Notes under the pieces: generated by a model
What the model was told of the DNA's origin: nothing
Databases searched by the model: none
The model's input: the letters and a program-made list of their open reading frames with translations, nothing else
DNA from: Aedes albopictus
Lineage: Eukaryota > Arthropoda > Insecta > Diptera > Culicidae
Length of the DNA stretch: 64,000 nt
Assembly: GCF_035046485.1 (NCBI RefSeq)
Contig: NC_085137.1
Span: 41,223,155 to 41,287,154 of the forward strand
Reading direction: 5' to 3'
Shown here: in pieces, positions 33,111-45,146 of the stretch
Layout: each line of letters begins with the position of its first letter
Numbering within the stretch: the stretch's first letter is position 1
Program-made: the position numbers and the translations under genes

Positions 33111-34980
33111 CTGGAGGAATTCTTGGTGAATTTTTGAAGTAGATGTCGGAGAATTCCTGGAGATTATTTTTTGGAGAGTTCTCGGAGAATTTCTGGGCGA
33201 ATTCGTGGAGAATTCCTGGAGTATTTCTCGGAGGATTGCTGGGGGAATTCTCGGAGAATTCCCGGTGAAATTCATTAAAAATCCCCGGGGGATTTTTTGG
33301 TAAATTTGAGGGGGAATTCTTTGAGAATACCTGGCGGAATTCTTGGAGAATTCCAGGGGAAATTCTTGGAGAATTCCAGGGGAAATTCTTGGGGAATTCC
33401 TGGGGAAATTCTTGGAGAATTTCTCTGGGATTTCTAAGAAAATTTCCCCGGACTTCTACAAGAGTTCCCCCAGGATTTCTCCAAGTATTCTTGGAGGAAT
33501 TTTGGGAGACTTCCTGGAGAAATTTTTGGAGTCCTGGAGAAATTCTCAGAGAATTTCCGAGGTAGTTGTTGGAGAATTCCTGGGGGAATTATAGAGGAAT
33601 TTCTGAGGAAGTACTTCGAGAATTCCTGAAGGGATTCTTGGAGAATTCATGGAGGGATTCTAGGAGAATTCCTAGAGGGACTTTTGGAGGAATTCTTGGA
33701 GAATTCCGGGAGGAATTCTTGGAGAATTCCGGGAGGAATTCTTGGAGAATTCCGGGAGGAATTCTTGGAGAATTGCTGGAGGAATTCTTGGAGAATTCCG
33801 GGAGGAGTTCTTGGAGAATTCCGGGATGAATTCTTGGAGAATTCCTGGAGGAATTCTTGGAAAATTCCTGTAGGAATTCTTGGAGAATTCCTGGAGGAAT
33901 TCTCGGAGAATTCCTGGAGGAATTCTGGGAGAATTCCTGGAGGAATTCTGGGAGAATTCCTGGAGGAATTCTGGGAGAATTCCTGGAGGAATTCTGGGAG
34001 AATTCCTGGAGGAATTCTGGGAGAATTCCTGGAGGAATTCTGGGAGAACTCCTGGAGGAATTCTGGGAGAACTCCTGGAGGAATTCTGGGAGAATTCCTG
34101 GAGGAATTCTGGGAGAATTCCTGGAGGAATTCTGGGAGAATTCCTGGAGGAATTCTGGGAGAATTCCTGGAGGAATTCTGGGAGAATTCCTGGAGGAATT
34201 CTGGGAGAATTCCTGGAGGAATTCTGGGAGAATTCCTGAAGGAATTCTGGGAGAATTCCTGAAGGAATTCTGGGAGAATACCTGAAGGAATTCTGGGAGA
34301 ATTCCTGGAGGAATTCTGGGAGAATTCCTGGAGGAATTCCTGGGGGAATTCTTGGAGAATTCCTGGAAGAATTCTGGGAGAATTTCTGGAAGAATTCTTG
34401 GAGAATTCCTGGAAGAATTCTAGTAGAATTCCTGGAGGAATTCTAAGAGAATTCCTGGAGGAATTCTTAGAGAATTCCTGGAGGAATTCTTAGAGAATTC
34501 CTGGAGGAATTCTTAGAGAATTCCGGGAGGAATTCAAGGAGAATTCCTGGAGGAATTCAAGGAGAATTCCTGGAGGAATTCAAGGAGAATTCCTGGAGGA
34601 ATTCAAGGAGAATTCCTGGAGGAATTCAAGGAGAATTCCTGGAGGAATTCAAGGAGAATTCCTGGAGGAATTCAAGGAGAATTCCTGGAGGAATTCAAGG
34701 AGAATTCCTAGAGGAATTCAAGGAGAATTCCTGGAGGAATTCAAGGAGAATTCCTGGAGGAATTCAAGGAGAATTCCTGGAGGAATTCAAGGAGAATTCC
34801 GGGAGGAATTCAAGGAGAATTCCTGGAGGAATTCAAGGAGAATTCCTGGAGGAATTCAAGGAGAATTCCTAGAGGAATTCAAGGAGAATTTCTGGAGGAA
34901 CTCTAGGAGAATTTCTGGAGGAACTCTAGGAGAATTCCTAGAGGAATTTCAGGAGAATTCCTGGAGGAATTCTTGGAGAA
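33110..34980 (+). repeat. 23-bp EcoRI-rich satellite, right arm of palindrome
   Basis: Same unit as the left arm but reverse complemented (GGAGGAATTCTGGGAGAATTCCT). Degenerate at 33110-33690 and homogeneous at 33690-34975. Blocks run CTGGGAG, then CTTAGAG, then CAAGGAG moving outward. The array is cut by a MITE at 34981 and resumes at 35305. Confidence 0.9.
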
Positions 34981-35304
34981 CCCGAGCAGAGGAAAAAAGC
35001 TCAATAATTGCATATTTTGATATGGAGAACAAAAAGTTATATTTGTTTGTTTGAGATAAGAGGTAAAAGTACTGAAAATAATATCTCAATATTACTCCTG
35101 GAACATCATCATCATAGCACATTCAGCTCTTGGTAAGATCTAACCAATAGCAGTGAGCTATTTGATTGATCTTCAAATATCATATTTTGCTATTGGTTAG
35201 ATGGTTCAAGAACAATTTTTTGCTATTATTTTCAGTACTTTTACCTCTTATCTCAAACAAACCAATATCACATTTTGATCGTCAGTACTTGAATTCTGCC
35301 CGGG
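34981..35304. mobile_element. MITE inserted in the satellite
   Basis: The ends CCCGAGCAGA and TCTGCCCGGG are inverted. TTTGAGATAAGAGGTAAAAG is inverted at about 35250, and an innermost TAACCAATAGCA/TGCTATTGGTTA hairpin marks the centre. The satellite register continues across the insertion (TTGGAGAA, then AATTCCTGG), with AA apparently duplicated. A related right end lies near 57275. Confidence 0.65.
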
Positions 35305-36600
35305 AATTCCTGGAGGAATTCTAAGAGAATTCCTGGAGGAATTCTAGGAGAATTTCTGGAGTAGTTCTAGGAGAATTTCTGGAGTAATTCTAGGAGAATT
35401 TCTGGAGTAATTCTAGGAGAATTCCTGGAGGAATTCTAGGAGAATTCCTGGAGTAATTCTAGGAAAATTCCTGGAGTAATTCTAGAAGAATTCCTGGAGG
35501 AATCTTGGAGAATTCCTGGAGAATTCCTGGAGGAATTCTTGGAGAATGCCTGGAGGAATTCTCGGAGAATTTCTTGGAGAATTCTTGGAGAATTCCTGGA
35601 AGAATTCTTGTAGAATACCCAGAGGAATTCTTTGAGAATTCCCAGAGAAATTCTTTTCTGGAGGAATTCTTGGAGAATTCCTGAAGGAATTCTGGGAGAA
35701 TTCCTGGAGGAATTCTTGGATAATTCCTGGATGAATGCTTGGAGAATGTAGAATTCCCGGAGGATGTCGAAGAAATCCCGGAGGAATTCTTGGAAAAATC
35801 CCGGAGCAATTCTTGAAGAAATCCCTGATAAATTCTTGAGGGATTTCCTGATTTATTCTTGGAGATATCCCGGAGGAGTTCTTGTAGAATTTCCTAAGAT
35901 TTTTATTTTTAAACGTTATGTGTCCGACAAACGTTTTGCTTTTTTCTACACCGTGCTTTTTAAATGGGCGCTGGGTACCCGGGTACCCTGTCGGCCACAT
36001 AAGGGTTAATCTCAAAGGAATTCTTAGAGGATTCTTGTAGACATTCTTGGAGAATACTCGGAGGTAATTCTCCAAAAATTCTTCCGAGAATTTTCAAGAA
36101 TTTCGTCATAAAATCTCCGAAACTTTCTCTGGAAATTCTCTGAAAAAAACTCCAACAGTTCCTCGGGAATTTCCCAAGATTCGAGGAACTCCTGGAGGAT
36201 TCCTTATAGTAATAAGTGCAGAAATACCATTTGAAAATGCTTGAGATATCCCAGCAAGAATGCTTGAAGATATCCAAGTAGAAGTTCATGAAGGAATCCC
36301 GGCAAAAAATTCTGGAGAGGAATCCGTTGCGGAATCCTTGCATCAATCGGATTATCGGATCATTTTCTGGAGGAATCCTTGAAGATAGCCATGAAGGAAT
36401 CCCATCAGAAATTTCTAGCAGGAGCCCATCAGGCATTCCTGGAAAAATTCCAAGAGGCTTTCCAAAAGTTTTTTCCATCTTTTTTTATTCAGTCCATTTG
36501 AGATGCCTGCTGGGGTTCCTCGGATGGACGAATCCATGTGGAATTTTTTAGAGGAATATCCCAAGAGAAATTCTTTCAAGAGTCCTTGGAAAAATCTCTG
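35305..36600 (+). repeat. Satellite continuation, increasingly degenerate
   Basis: Homogeneous units to about 35760, then diverged GGAATTC words to about 36600, interrupted by a TTAA-flanked MITE at 35913-36005. Open frames on both strands reflect the repeat. Confidence 0.8.
35913..36005. mobile_element. piggyBac-like palindromic MITE (TTAA-flanked)
   Basis: The ends ACGTTATGTGTCCGACAAA and TGTCGGCCACATAAGGG are inverted, with TTAA at 35909-35912 and 36006-36009 and a GGGTACCCGGGTACCC core. Encodes nothing. Confidence 0.6.
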
Positions 36601-36639
36601 AAGGAACCATGGGACAAATTTGATATCCCGAAGAGCAGA

Positions 36640-36930
36640 ACTTCAGGTCCACACTCGTAGCAGTATCGATATCTATAATGTTGCATATTCAACTATGGTT
36701 ACTGGCCCTAGTCTTCCAATTCCAATTGGGACATTCAGGTTTGTCCAAACTGTACTGGAATTCAGTTCTTGACATCTAAATCAGTACAATAGCTATTCTT
36801 GCAATAAAATGTTAGTAGCTAACTGCTTTTGGGATATTCCAGACCAACTAAATTACTCTAGAGAGCAGAACTTCAGACCTACATTCGTAACAGTAGTGTG
36901 ACGAAGTTACGTTGCCTAAGTTTGTTGAAT
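36640..36930. repeat. ~219-bp dispersed repeat, copies right of satellite
   Basis: GAGCAGAACTTCAG occurs at about 36642 and 36861, 219 bases apart, followed by similar CACTCGTARCAGTA sequence. The same family lies at 30930-31200. Confidence 0.55.
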
Positions 36931-37179
36931 CTATTTGTAGACGAATAGACTAAAGACCGATAACGTCTGTAAGGTTTTCTAAAAAAAGATAACAAAAATA
37001 TGTTAATGCTCGATGATGCTACATAGACTTCCAAGTACATAATTGAAACTCTATACATGTGAAATGGAGGTACCATTTTTGTAGACCCTTGATATTCTAG
37101 TCTAAACTAAGCATAGGGAATGTTTTAATTTCTTTGAAGATCTTCAACATCTCAAATTGTATCATGATAGTCTCTAAAC

Positions 37180-38634
37180 CACGGTGCACATTTCCTGATT
37201 TGACACATCCTTCTTCTCACGTGTTACTCAGCCTCCTTCTCCGCCTTCCCGGGTTTCTCGACTCCGGGCACTCAGTGGTTCATTTCCGCTGGTCTCTCAT
37301 AGGAACTCCCATCCAACGTTCGTTATCCTTCGTGTAGTTTTCCTACGATGACGACGCTCAGTCACAGTTGAGACACCATCCGAACCGGTCGCAAAACTCG
37401 AAATCATCCTCGGACTTTTAAGAGCGTGAAACGGTGAAAACTGCCTTCCCCCTACATCCGTCGTCATCGTCGTCATCTTGATTGATATCCGTCGTCGCGC
37501 CGTACCAGCACTGTGCTGTGGGCTGGGAATGCGCGTGGTGTGCAACAATGAGAAGTGGAAAATGATGTCGATGGGCGACCGTTGTTGTAGTCCTCGTCGG
37601 GAAGTGAAACGTATACTACCTGGATAGTAAGTCGGCTGGCTGGTGGACATCCGGTTGTGACGCGGTTCTTTATAGTTGGATGTACGAGCTGGTGACAGTT
37701 ACAATTGAGGATTAAAATCGTTATCAGTGCAGAAAGTTTGGCGAAACATATTGAAAGTTCGAAGTGTTGTTTTGGAAGGTGGCACATGGCGCGGAAATTT
37801 TGGTGAATTCCATTATGTAATGCCGTTATCCTGCTTGGCCTCTGATCAAGGAAGGGGTGTGTAACATTGGACGGCGTGTCTGTGTGCGGTGGCGATTGTG
37901 ACGAGGAGGTGCGGTGTGATGGCAACCGATGAACTCGGTACGTGACTTCGCAGTAACTGGAACGACACGCAAACCCGCCTGGAGTACAACAGATGTGAGT
38001 GAACCGAGTCGTACCTAGCTGGAGTACGACGGACGAGCTGGCTTCAGTTCGGCTGAGTGTTGTTACGACCGTCGCTGACGACGCTAGTAGAAAAAGGAAG
38101 TAGCCTTCCCGAAGTGTGACATAGGAAAAATCGTAGATAGGAAAATAGTGTCTGTGTGTGCCTGGAATTTGAGATGACGGATTAAAAATAGCTCAAGTCC
38201 AGCGTTGCAAGGCGTTTCACGTTGTGGATACGGTTCGCGAATAATGAGAAGGAGCAACGTAATAGAAGTTTGCTGATTGGATTTCGAATTAAAAGTGCCC
38301 AAAGTGCTGCGGTGGTGATGACGACAGGGAATGCCTTTATATGAAATACGGAATAACGCTGCGTGACTGCGACTTAGAAGAGGGTGGGAAGTGTTTTGTA
38401 ACATTATCCTTTTGGAGCGTGGGAGGCAAAACATCGGGTGTGAAGAACAATTGCAATCGATAAAGCCAACTGACGGCAAACTTTGCGTGGTCGCGGCGTC
38501 GGTCTACGAGTGAGATTGTGTGTATGTGCGTCTGTGTTTATCGGGACGAATCGAGTGTATTATGATGGTAGAACAATTGCCAACCACAGCACAAGAAAAG
38601 GTGTCAATAACCCATCGATTCTGGATTGAATATC
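37180..38634 (+). promoter_or_regulatory. Probable promoter and 5' UTR of the palmitoyltransferase gene
   Basis: This stretch is GC-richer than the flanks and not repetitive. It contains initiator-like TCAGT words at about 37354, 37714 and 38044 (CTTCAGTTCGGC), and several short upstream frames. The transcription start cannot be fixed from sequence, and an intron within the leader is possible. The last 75 bases include an overlapping upstream ORF. Confidence 0.4.
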
Positions 38635-38768
38635 ATGCTCACAGAGCATCACCAGCTGGAACAGCCGAAACACGAAGGAGGTGCCGCATCTACAGTAACG
38701 CTACGGAAGGTTTTAGTCAAGCACAGTCGGAAACTCACGAGGAATCGGTTCTGTTCATCGCAAGATAA
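38562..38768 (+). CDS. Upstream ORF overlapping the palmitoyltransferase start
   Basis: Two consecutive ATGs (38562 and 38565) open a 68-codon frame that ends with TAA at 38766-38768, past the main start at 38635 and in another frame. The second ATG has A at -3 and G at +4, a good initiation context. It could repress the main frame. It might instead mark a sequence error in which this is the true N-terminus. The peptide resembles nothing I know. Confidence 0.35.
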   Translation: MMVEQLPTTAQEKVSITHRFWIEYHAHRASPAGTAETRRRCRIYSNATEGFSQAQSETHEESVLFIAR

Positions 38769-41508
38769 TTTGGGCGCTTCGGAATACCGCAAGGATCGGC
38801 GGGTACATGGACTGCAGCTACCGTTGCATCCTCTGCAGCTAGTCGGTTGGTTTGCGTTGATTCTGTTCGGTTACTCGACCTTTGGCTTGCTCATACCGGC
38901 CTTGAATCCTTCGGTGCAAGCGCCACTGTACTATCTGCTCACCGCGCTCTATCTGCTCCATCTGGTTTCTCATCTGGCAGCACTGTTGCTCGATCCAGCC
39001 GACATAGAGCTTCGTCGCAAGAGCACTCGGACCGTTGTGCCCGAGTTCGACCGCAGTAAGCACTCGCACGTGATTGAGAACGGACGTTGCCATCTGTGCA
39101 ACATCAAAACCACTAGTCATCGGACCAAACACTGTAGTGTCTGTAACAAGTGCGTCGGAACGTTTGATCACCATTGCAAATGGTTGAATCACTGTGTCGG
39201 CGGTCGAAACTATGCGGCATTCCTTATGTGCGTGGTGAGTGCTGTCATCGCAGCGTTGGTCATCCTGGCCGCAGCTGTTGTGGAAATTGTCCTTTACCAT
39301 GTGCAACCCGAGTGGCTTAACTTGGCCTGGTTTGGCTTCGCGAACGACACCGTTACTACCGGTCCTACCATTGTTAACTCTGCTACAGATCAAACGGATA
39401 CCGATCTTGGAAACGATACTCTTGCTAACACTCCACTACCGACATTGTTGGATAACATCACTAGTTCTGCACAGGATTTGCTACTAAACCAGACATTCTT
39501 CAACGACTCGACCGTAGATAATGTCACCGAGTCAGTGGAACCGACAACCGATAAACCTCTCGAAGCAACCGGGATCAGCGTCAACAACACCATATTCCTG
39601 GTGTGCATCGGATTCCTGGGAATCTTGGCTGCGATAGCAGCAGGCCTTCTCATCCACCTATGCTTTTTTCACGTCTACATCTCATTCCTCGGTCTCACCA
39701 CCTACGAGTACATACGCAACAATCGTCAAAATGTGATGACCAATCTGCCAACAATTGCTCAGAACGCACGGCACCTCGCAAACGGTCCTTCAACAACCAC
39801 CTCTACCATAGGCACGACCTCCAAGCTGAGCACTCTGACCAACTGTACCAAAGCTAATCACCTCCCCGAGGTCTACGTCTGTTCTTCGATCAATCCCTCG
39901 GTTCTACCCGTGTCGGGCACGCTGAATGACTTGAACCGTCAACGACCTCGTACCTTGCATTGCTGTGATAACTCAAAAGAATGTACCAACAACATCACCT
40001 CGGCAGGCCTGCGGAACCTAGATGCGGTCTCGCTATCAACGGCTGCTACCAGTGCATCAACCGCAACCCACCAGAAGGCAGCGTTCTACATGTGTTCAAT
40101 GCTGGAAGAACGAAATATTGCCGCTGTCAAAGGTCATCCCCGCGAAAAATGTGAATCTCGTACATTTCACTGCTGTTCACAGTTTCGTCAAACAGTCAAC
40201 GGAGATGACTTTGAGACAACCACTACAGCGGAATCGTACGTTCACTACAGTGAACAGTGCACATTTTGTAGTTTTAAGGTCAAGCTTTCTTCGGGAAGCA
40301 CTTTGGATAAAAGCGAACAGCTAACGGCTGCTCTGCAGGAGAAACGTTGTTGCGTCAAAACTCTCACCAAGCACCACCGCTGGAAAAGGAAATGGAACTG
40401 TTGTTCGAACGTCCCGGATAGTCCGGACGTCCCGGGAGACCCGTTGCGATCGATTTCCGCTGTAGTCCAGCAGCATGGATCCGCGCCGTCCTTCCCGGAG
40501 ATAACCAACGTAGTAGAACATAATCATTTTCAGCGACAACAGCAACTGAATCCCTATGAACTGACAAATAATGAAAATCGTGCCAATAACAATAGGAATA
40601 ATAACTGTGTTAGCAACAATAACTGTAGCACTAGTACCGGTAGCAGTAACAGTAGCGGAAACGGACTCTATGACAACGCGTCTGTAGGCGAGCACAACGC
40701 GATCAACAACAACTACACCAGCATGAGTTCGACGAGCAACGGCAACAACAATCGCATTGTGAACGACGCCAACGGAAACGACATAACCCTAGTACCCACC
40801 AGCGTTTCTCCGGTACCGAAGCGTCCACGGGCCAGGCTTGTCCGGCCTTGGCCAGTTGTTCGTCTAAGGCACATGATCAGAATGATTGATCGCTACCGTC
40901 GACCTCGATGCCGGCCTGGCATCAATCCAGCATCAACCACCTCCACCGGCGTCAAACAGAACCAGGTTCGGCCGCTCTCGTCAACCGAATGTACCGCTGT
41001 GGTAGCCGCAGGAATATCCGCCTGCGGACCAGGATCGCCATCCGTCCAACATCACCAAAACCCGTCAGATCTGCCGACGTCCACCATCCGAACCGAGGCA
41101 CCTCCGACGATGCCCGCTCTACCACCACCGGCACGACGCAAGCTCAAGAATACCACCGACGACCTGCAAGAGCTGGCCGATACGCTCATCTTTGTTCAGC
41201 AACAACAACTTCAACAACAGCACCAGCAACAACAGCAGCAACAACCGACAACGATTCGCATACCGGTCCATCCGCCAACGTCGGCCTCCTACCGGCGCAA
41301 CCGACGCAAGATCCTGATACGTAATCGCAGCCCTACGCTGTCGCCAATCCACGAATCCGGCCTGTCGAATCCGACCTCGCCGCAGCCCTGCCGGCACTCG
41401 TGCTCCGCCAGCATATCGTCCCTGACGTCCCCGATGGCCAGCATGTGCGCCGGCGGAAGCGGCACCGCTGCCGGTGCTTCATCATCCTCTGTAGATAGAT
41501 CAACCTAG
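38635..41508 (+). CDS. DHHC palmitoyltransferase, ZDHHC1/11-like
   Basis: The protein has 957 residues and should S-acylate cysteines of cytosolic or membrane proteins at an endomembrane. Visible parts: two N-terminal membrane segments (about 68-90 and 98-118); D120-P-A-D in the DPG-motif position; the zinc-binding Cys-rich domain at 152-198, with C152, C155, C167, C170, C173 and C187; and catalytic D178-H-H-C181. A third membrane segment (about 196-224) leads to a lumenal loop of about 90 residues with seven N-glycosylation sequons, then a fourth segment (about 318-343) and T355-T-Y-E (TTxE motif). The tail has CC pairs at 443, 513, 572 and about 592, an Asn-rich part (about 639-717) and polyQ (855-871). 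ATG 38635 has A at -3; an earlier in-frame TTG is not needed. Intronless here. It is about twice the length of vertebrate ZDHHC1, as in the long insect homologues. Family call firm, exact orthology less so. Confidence 0.9.
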   Translation: MLTEHHQLEQPKHEGGAASTVTLRKVLVKHSRKLTRNRFCSSQDNLGASEYRKDRRVHGLQLPLHPLQLVGWFALILFGYSTFGLLIPALNPSVQAPLYYLLTALYLLHLVSHLAALLLDPADIELRRKSTRTVVPEFDRSKHSHVIENGRCHLCNIKTTSHRTKHCSVCNKCVGTFDHHCKWLNHCVGGRNYAAFLMCVVSAVIAALVILAAAVVEIVLYHVQPEWLNLAWFGFANDTVTTGPTIVNSATDQTDTDLGNDTLANTPLPTLLDNITSSAQDLLLNQTFFNDSTVDNVTESVEPTTDKPLEATGISVNNTIFLVCIGFLGILAAIAAGLLIHLCFFHVYISFLGLTTYEYIRNNRQNVMTNLPTIAQNARHLANGPSTTTSTIGTTSKLSTLTNCTKANHLPEVYVCSSINPSVLPVSGTLNDLNRQRPRTLHCCDNSKECTNNITSAGLRNLDAVSLSTAATSASTATHQKAAFYMCSMLEERNIAAVKGHPREKCESRTFHCCSQFRQTVNGDDFETTTTAESYVHYSEQCTFCSFKVKLSSGSTLDKSEQLTAALQEKRCCVKTLTKHHRWKRKWNCCSNVPDSPDVPGDPLRSISAVVQQHGSAPSFPEITNVVEHNHFQRQQQLNPYELTNNENRANNNRNNNCVSNNNCSTSTGSSNSSGNGLYDNASVGEHNAINNNYTSMSSTSNGNNNRIVNDANGNDITLVPTSVSPVPKRPRARLVRPWPVVRLRHMIRMIDRYRRPRCRPGINPASTTSTGVKQNQVRPLSSTECTAVVAAGISACGPGSPSVQHHQNPSDLPTSTIRTEAPPTMPALPPPARRKLKNTTDDLQELADTLIFVQQQQLQQQHQQQQQQQPTTIRIPVHPPTSASYRRNRRKILIRNRSPTLSPIHESGLSNPTSPQPCRHSCSASISSLTSPMASMCAGGSGTAAGASSSSVDRST

Positions 41509-42600
41509 AACGTTCAGCAAAACCCAAAAATAAGAAGTTCGTGTGTACGTGTTTTCGACGTTTCCCATCCTGTGCGTGTGTGCCGTTCGGCGGAATACTA
41601 CTCTAGAACGCTATCTCTTTCTCTCTATTTCTTCGCAGACAAATCTTTCTCCTTATGACTTCATATATCACAAACAGAAAAACAAATGTTGAAATAATTG
41701 AATTGTTACTGTACAATATCGTAGCTAAGCAAATAATTAAACAAAAAACAAATGTGAGATCAGTATTTGTGAAACAACGAAATTGAAATTTCTAAAGAAA
41801 AACAATAGTTATAACAAAAGAATACTCACAAAAACCTTAGCGAGATGAGGAAAAAGAGAGAATTTTTGGAGAAACGTTTTTTATTTTATTTTTCGTGCGG
41901 AGGAAACCTCCCCACATTTAGTGTTGGAACAAAATGAACAAACGCGACGATATCTAAATTAGTGTTAATCAAAGCGAACGTGATTTGCGGAGCCCACAAT
42001 CCGTGTGCGCGCAATTTGCGCGTTTCGGAGTTTAGTAGAAATTGTAGAACCTGGAAGCGCAGAAGGAATCTGGTGCATCATCGCCAAAACCGGAGGCGAA
42101 AGATTAGTATATATTTGTTTTATAAACGCAGAACAGAACGAGGGCGCGGGAGGGTTTTTAAGAAAAACAGGCAACATATATATATAGAAATACAATATTT
42201 GTTTCTAGAATGAGTAAAAATTCCAAACGAAACGATCCTGGTTGCGAGTGTTGTAATTTAATGAGAAAATGTCATATTGTGTGGGTCTATTTCTGGATTA
42301 CGATGGGAGTGGGAAGGTCCTGGTGCCTCTTCTCGAATGGTGGCTATCTTTCTGGAGAGCTGTGATAGTGTGTGCATCAGTGCACAGAAGAGGTGCGGCG
42401 GCGATTGGAGTGTAATGATAAAATTGGTGTAATTTATCTATTTTTATCTGCAGTACTAATCTTGAAAGGGTGGTCGTCACAACAATGGAAGTTTTGCTGG
42501 AGATTTATGGGTTCGATGGGATCGTATTACTTTGTTGGGTGTGGGGAATTGATAAAGTGGGTTCATTGGGTAATGAAATGGAGTTATATTTTTAGAAAAC
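41509..42600 (+). other. Probable 3' UTR and downstream flank
   Basis: A-rich, mostly non-repetitive DNA after the stop. An ATTAAA variant polyadenylation signal lies at 41736-41741; I see no AATAAA. The end of the transcript cannot be set. Confidence 0.35.
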
Positions 42601-45146
42601 AGACGTAATCGTATGTTATATTACCGTATATGCGGAGGATTCCATAGTATTACTGGATGCTTTATAGACTGTTTCAGAAATTATAATTACACTTTGTTTA
42701 TTAAATTAAATGAACTGTTCTAAAAATATTTACCAACTTCTTTCAGAGTACAGCATATTTTACTACATATTTTTTATATTTCCTTTCAATTGTGTTGATA
42801 TTTGGAAGAACAGTCGAGTTCTCTAACAAATAATTAAATTTTTCAAATTCGGATTTGCACAAAGGTGTTTTTTAAGAGTTCAACATTATTCATCACTAAA
42901 TATCAAAAATTATCTAAATTTTCATCACATTCGCTTTCTTTGAAAGTTGTCTAAGGAATGCCTTGCTCAAAATTTGGAAAAAATCGATAAAGACATTTCC
43001 ACAACATTTTTTTGGAGATCAAGTTTCTTATTTTTTGAGGTTTTCTACGGAACATAAGAACTACCACACAGTTTCTTAGCTTTCCTGAACGCATTTAATT
43101 TAAACAAACTTATTTTTTCAGCTCATTCGATCCTTCAGATGGCAAAGCTTGTCATACCATGAAAACAAATGCAGAAAGCAGTAATTAAGACATTCGTTTG
43201 CTTAACGTTTGTTGCTACTGGTGTTGTTGAGAAATTTGAAACAAAAAAAAATTTGTATTGAGAAGGCTCGTAATGGTGGTTTTTGATCAAATATTCCAGT
43301 AAAAATTACTCTTACCAATCGAGAAATATCTTTTATTATCGATACAGCAATTTATATTGTGTTTGGAAATTAAATATTTTATCAGTGAGATTTTTTCCTT
43401 TTCTACTATGCTACATTTTTTACCACTTTGTGCAACTTCAAATTTTAATCATCTAGATTACAGAGCCCTATTTTTTAACTTTTACCAGAAACATGAACAA
43501 AATTGGTATTATTTGCTTCGTTAGCATGTTTACTATAAGAGCTAGAAGAAACTTTTTTGGATATTGTGCTCAAATAGAAATGGTAGTTAATCGTTAGTGT
43601 ATTTATAATCTCTGAAACAGTCTATATAAGTGTATTCAGCTTGCCTATAGATTCACTAGAAATGTTTACATGAATTCCTGGAACAGTTCGTACTGGACTT
43701 CGTTAAACAACCTCAGAGTTTCCCAAGTAATTTCGCCAGGTGTTGCTTCAGCTTTTTTCCTGAATTTTCTCCAAGAGTTTTTGGGGGATATTTTTGAAGG
43801 AAACTTCAAAGGAACTCCTGTTGGAAGTCTCAGGGGAATGTCTAGAAATTCCTTGAAATCTCTGAAGGAAGTCTCGGAGCAATCTTTGTAGCATCTACTG
43901 CAGGGCTGATAGCAAGCCACTTTTTAGTGGTTTTTTTTTTGTGTTTGTCACTAAAAAAGTCTCTATTTTCTGCGCGTTTGAACTCAAGTCTTGTAATGTA
44001 ATGAAGTCATTGCATATTTTCAAAAATTATGGTGATTAAAAGTGAGAGTAGTGGGAATGGACCATGTACTTGATCTAAAAAAATAATGATGTCTGTTTTG
44101 GCAAATGTCCCCTGAAATTGTTTTTTGGGCTTTTTCTAATTTAACCAATAATTTGTGGTTCAAAGTTAAAGTACATTTAAAATATCTTATTCAAATTCTT
44201 GTATTATTTAACAATACGCTTTCAATAAAGTATGCACTAAACCCTGATTAGGACCACAAAGATAGAGGGTACTTTTCACGAAAGCAAATATAGAGCTTGG
44301 CTCCGTTTGTATTAACGGCTTAAGCTGGAATGAGCCTATTTTGTTTTCATTTGCATATCAGCTTTTTGTGTTTGTAGAATGTCAAATATACCGACAAGGA
44401 TAGGTGGTTAATTATAAATTATTGTTAATCTCCTAGTTTTCTTGCTCTCTCAAACTTGGGATGTGGCTTAACGTTTTTTGCTAACGTCACTTTCGGAGAA
44501 CACTTTAGTGATATGCAAATGATTCATTATCAGCCGCCCTGAACAACCTCTCTAAGTATCTAAGTTTGCTGAAATTTGACACACTGACACAACCTTACAT
44601 ACAATCTATGAAACTAATGTTTCGCAATTTCACCAAAAAAAAAAACTTTGGTCAATTTCTGTGAAAACATTTCAAAATAGACATTAGATTCCCAAATTTT
44701 CTGTGAATTTGAAAAAAATAATACTGAAAGTGTTCTACGTTTTTTCATTTCAAATGTAAGCGCGATGCAAATTATTTGTAAAAATATGTTGGCGCGTCCC
44801 GACTTTTCTAGAAAATTTCGAAAGGCAGTCTTCAAGAATTTTCTCAAATTATGAGCAGAGGTATTGCGAAAATTTTTTTTAAATCTAAAAAAAAACTTAA
44901 AGGATCCTTAAATTTCTTCTAGAATTTCTGCACTAAATGCTCGAGAAAAGCATTCGGAAAATGAAAAAAAAAACTCAAATATATCGCCAAAATAAAAAGT
45001 TGTTCTAGAGATTTGCATCACTTTTGTCTCAGAAAAACAAAAACTCAAAAAAAGTTTATTAGCATCATGGGGAATTCCACTTCCTTTGCTGACCGCAAAA
45101 TTCCGTATTTATACGTTTCTATCCGTCGCTAACCGCTGCTAAGCGA
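42600..45146. other. Gene-free AT-rich stretch
   Basis: No gene seen. A small degenerate GGAATTCC patch lies at 43660-43890. A possible element with CAGGGCTGATA at 43910 and TATCAGCCGCCCTG ending at 44541 could be hAT-like, but no 8-bp duplication is visible. The rest is unclassified. Confidence 0.4.

Noticed and set aside
33684..34285. Frames of 119-192 codons in the right arm
   Set aside because: Same satellite artefact as in the left arm.
31335..34980. Possible CRISPR-like array
   Set aside because: The repeats are contiguous with no unique spacers, and the genome is animal.
38626..38634. TTG start nine bases upstream for the palmitoyltransferase
   Set aside because: An ATG with A at -3 follows in frame. 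A non-ATG start needs independent support.
43910..44541. Complete hAT element with CAGGGC ends
   Set aside because: The ends are only partly alike and no 8-bp duplication is present, so it is mentioned only within the gene-free stretch.
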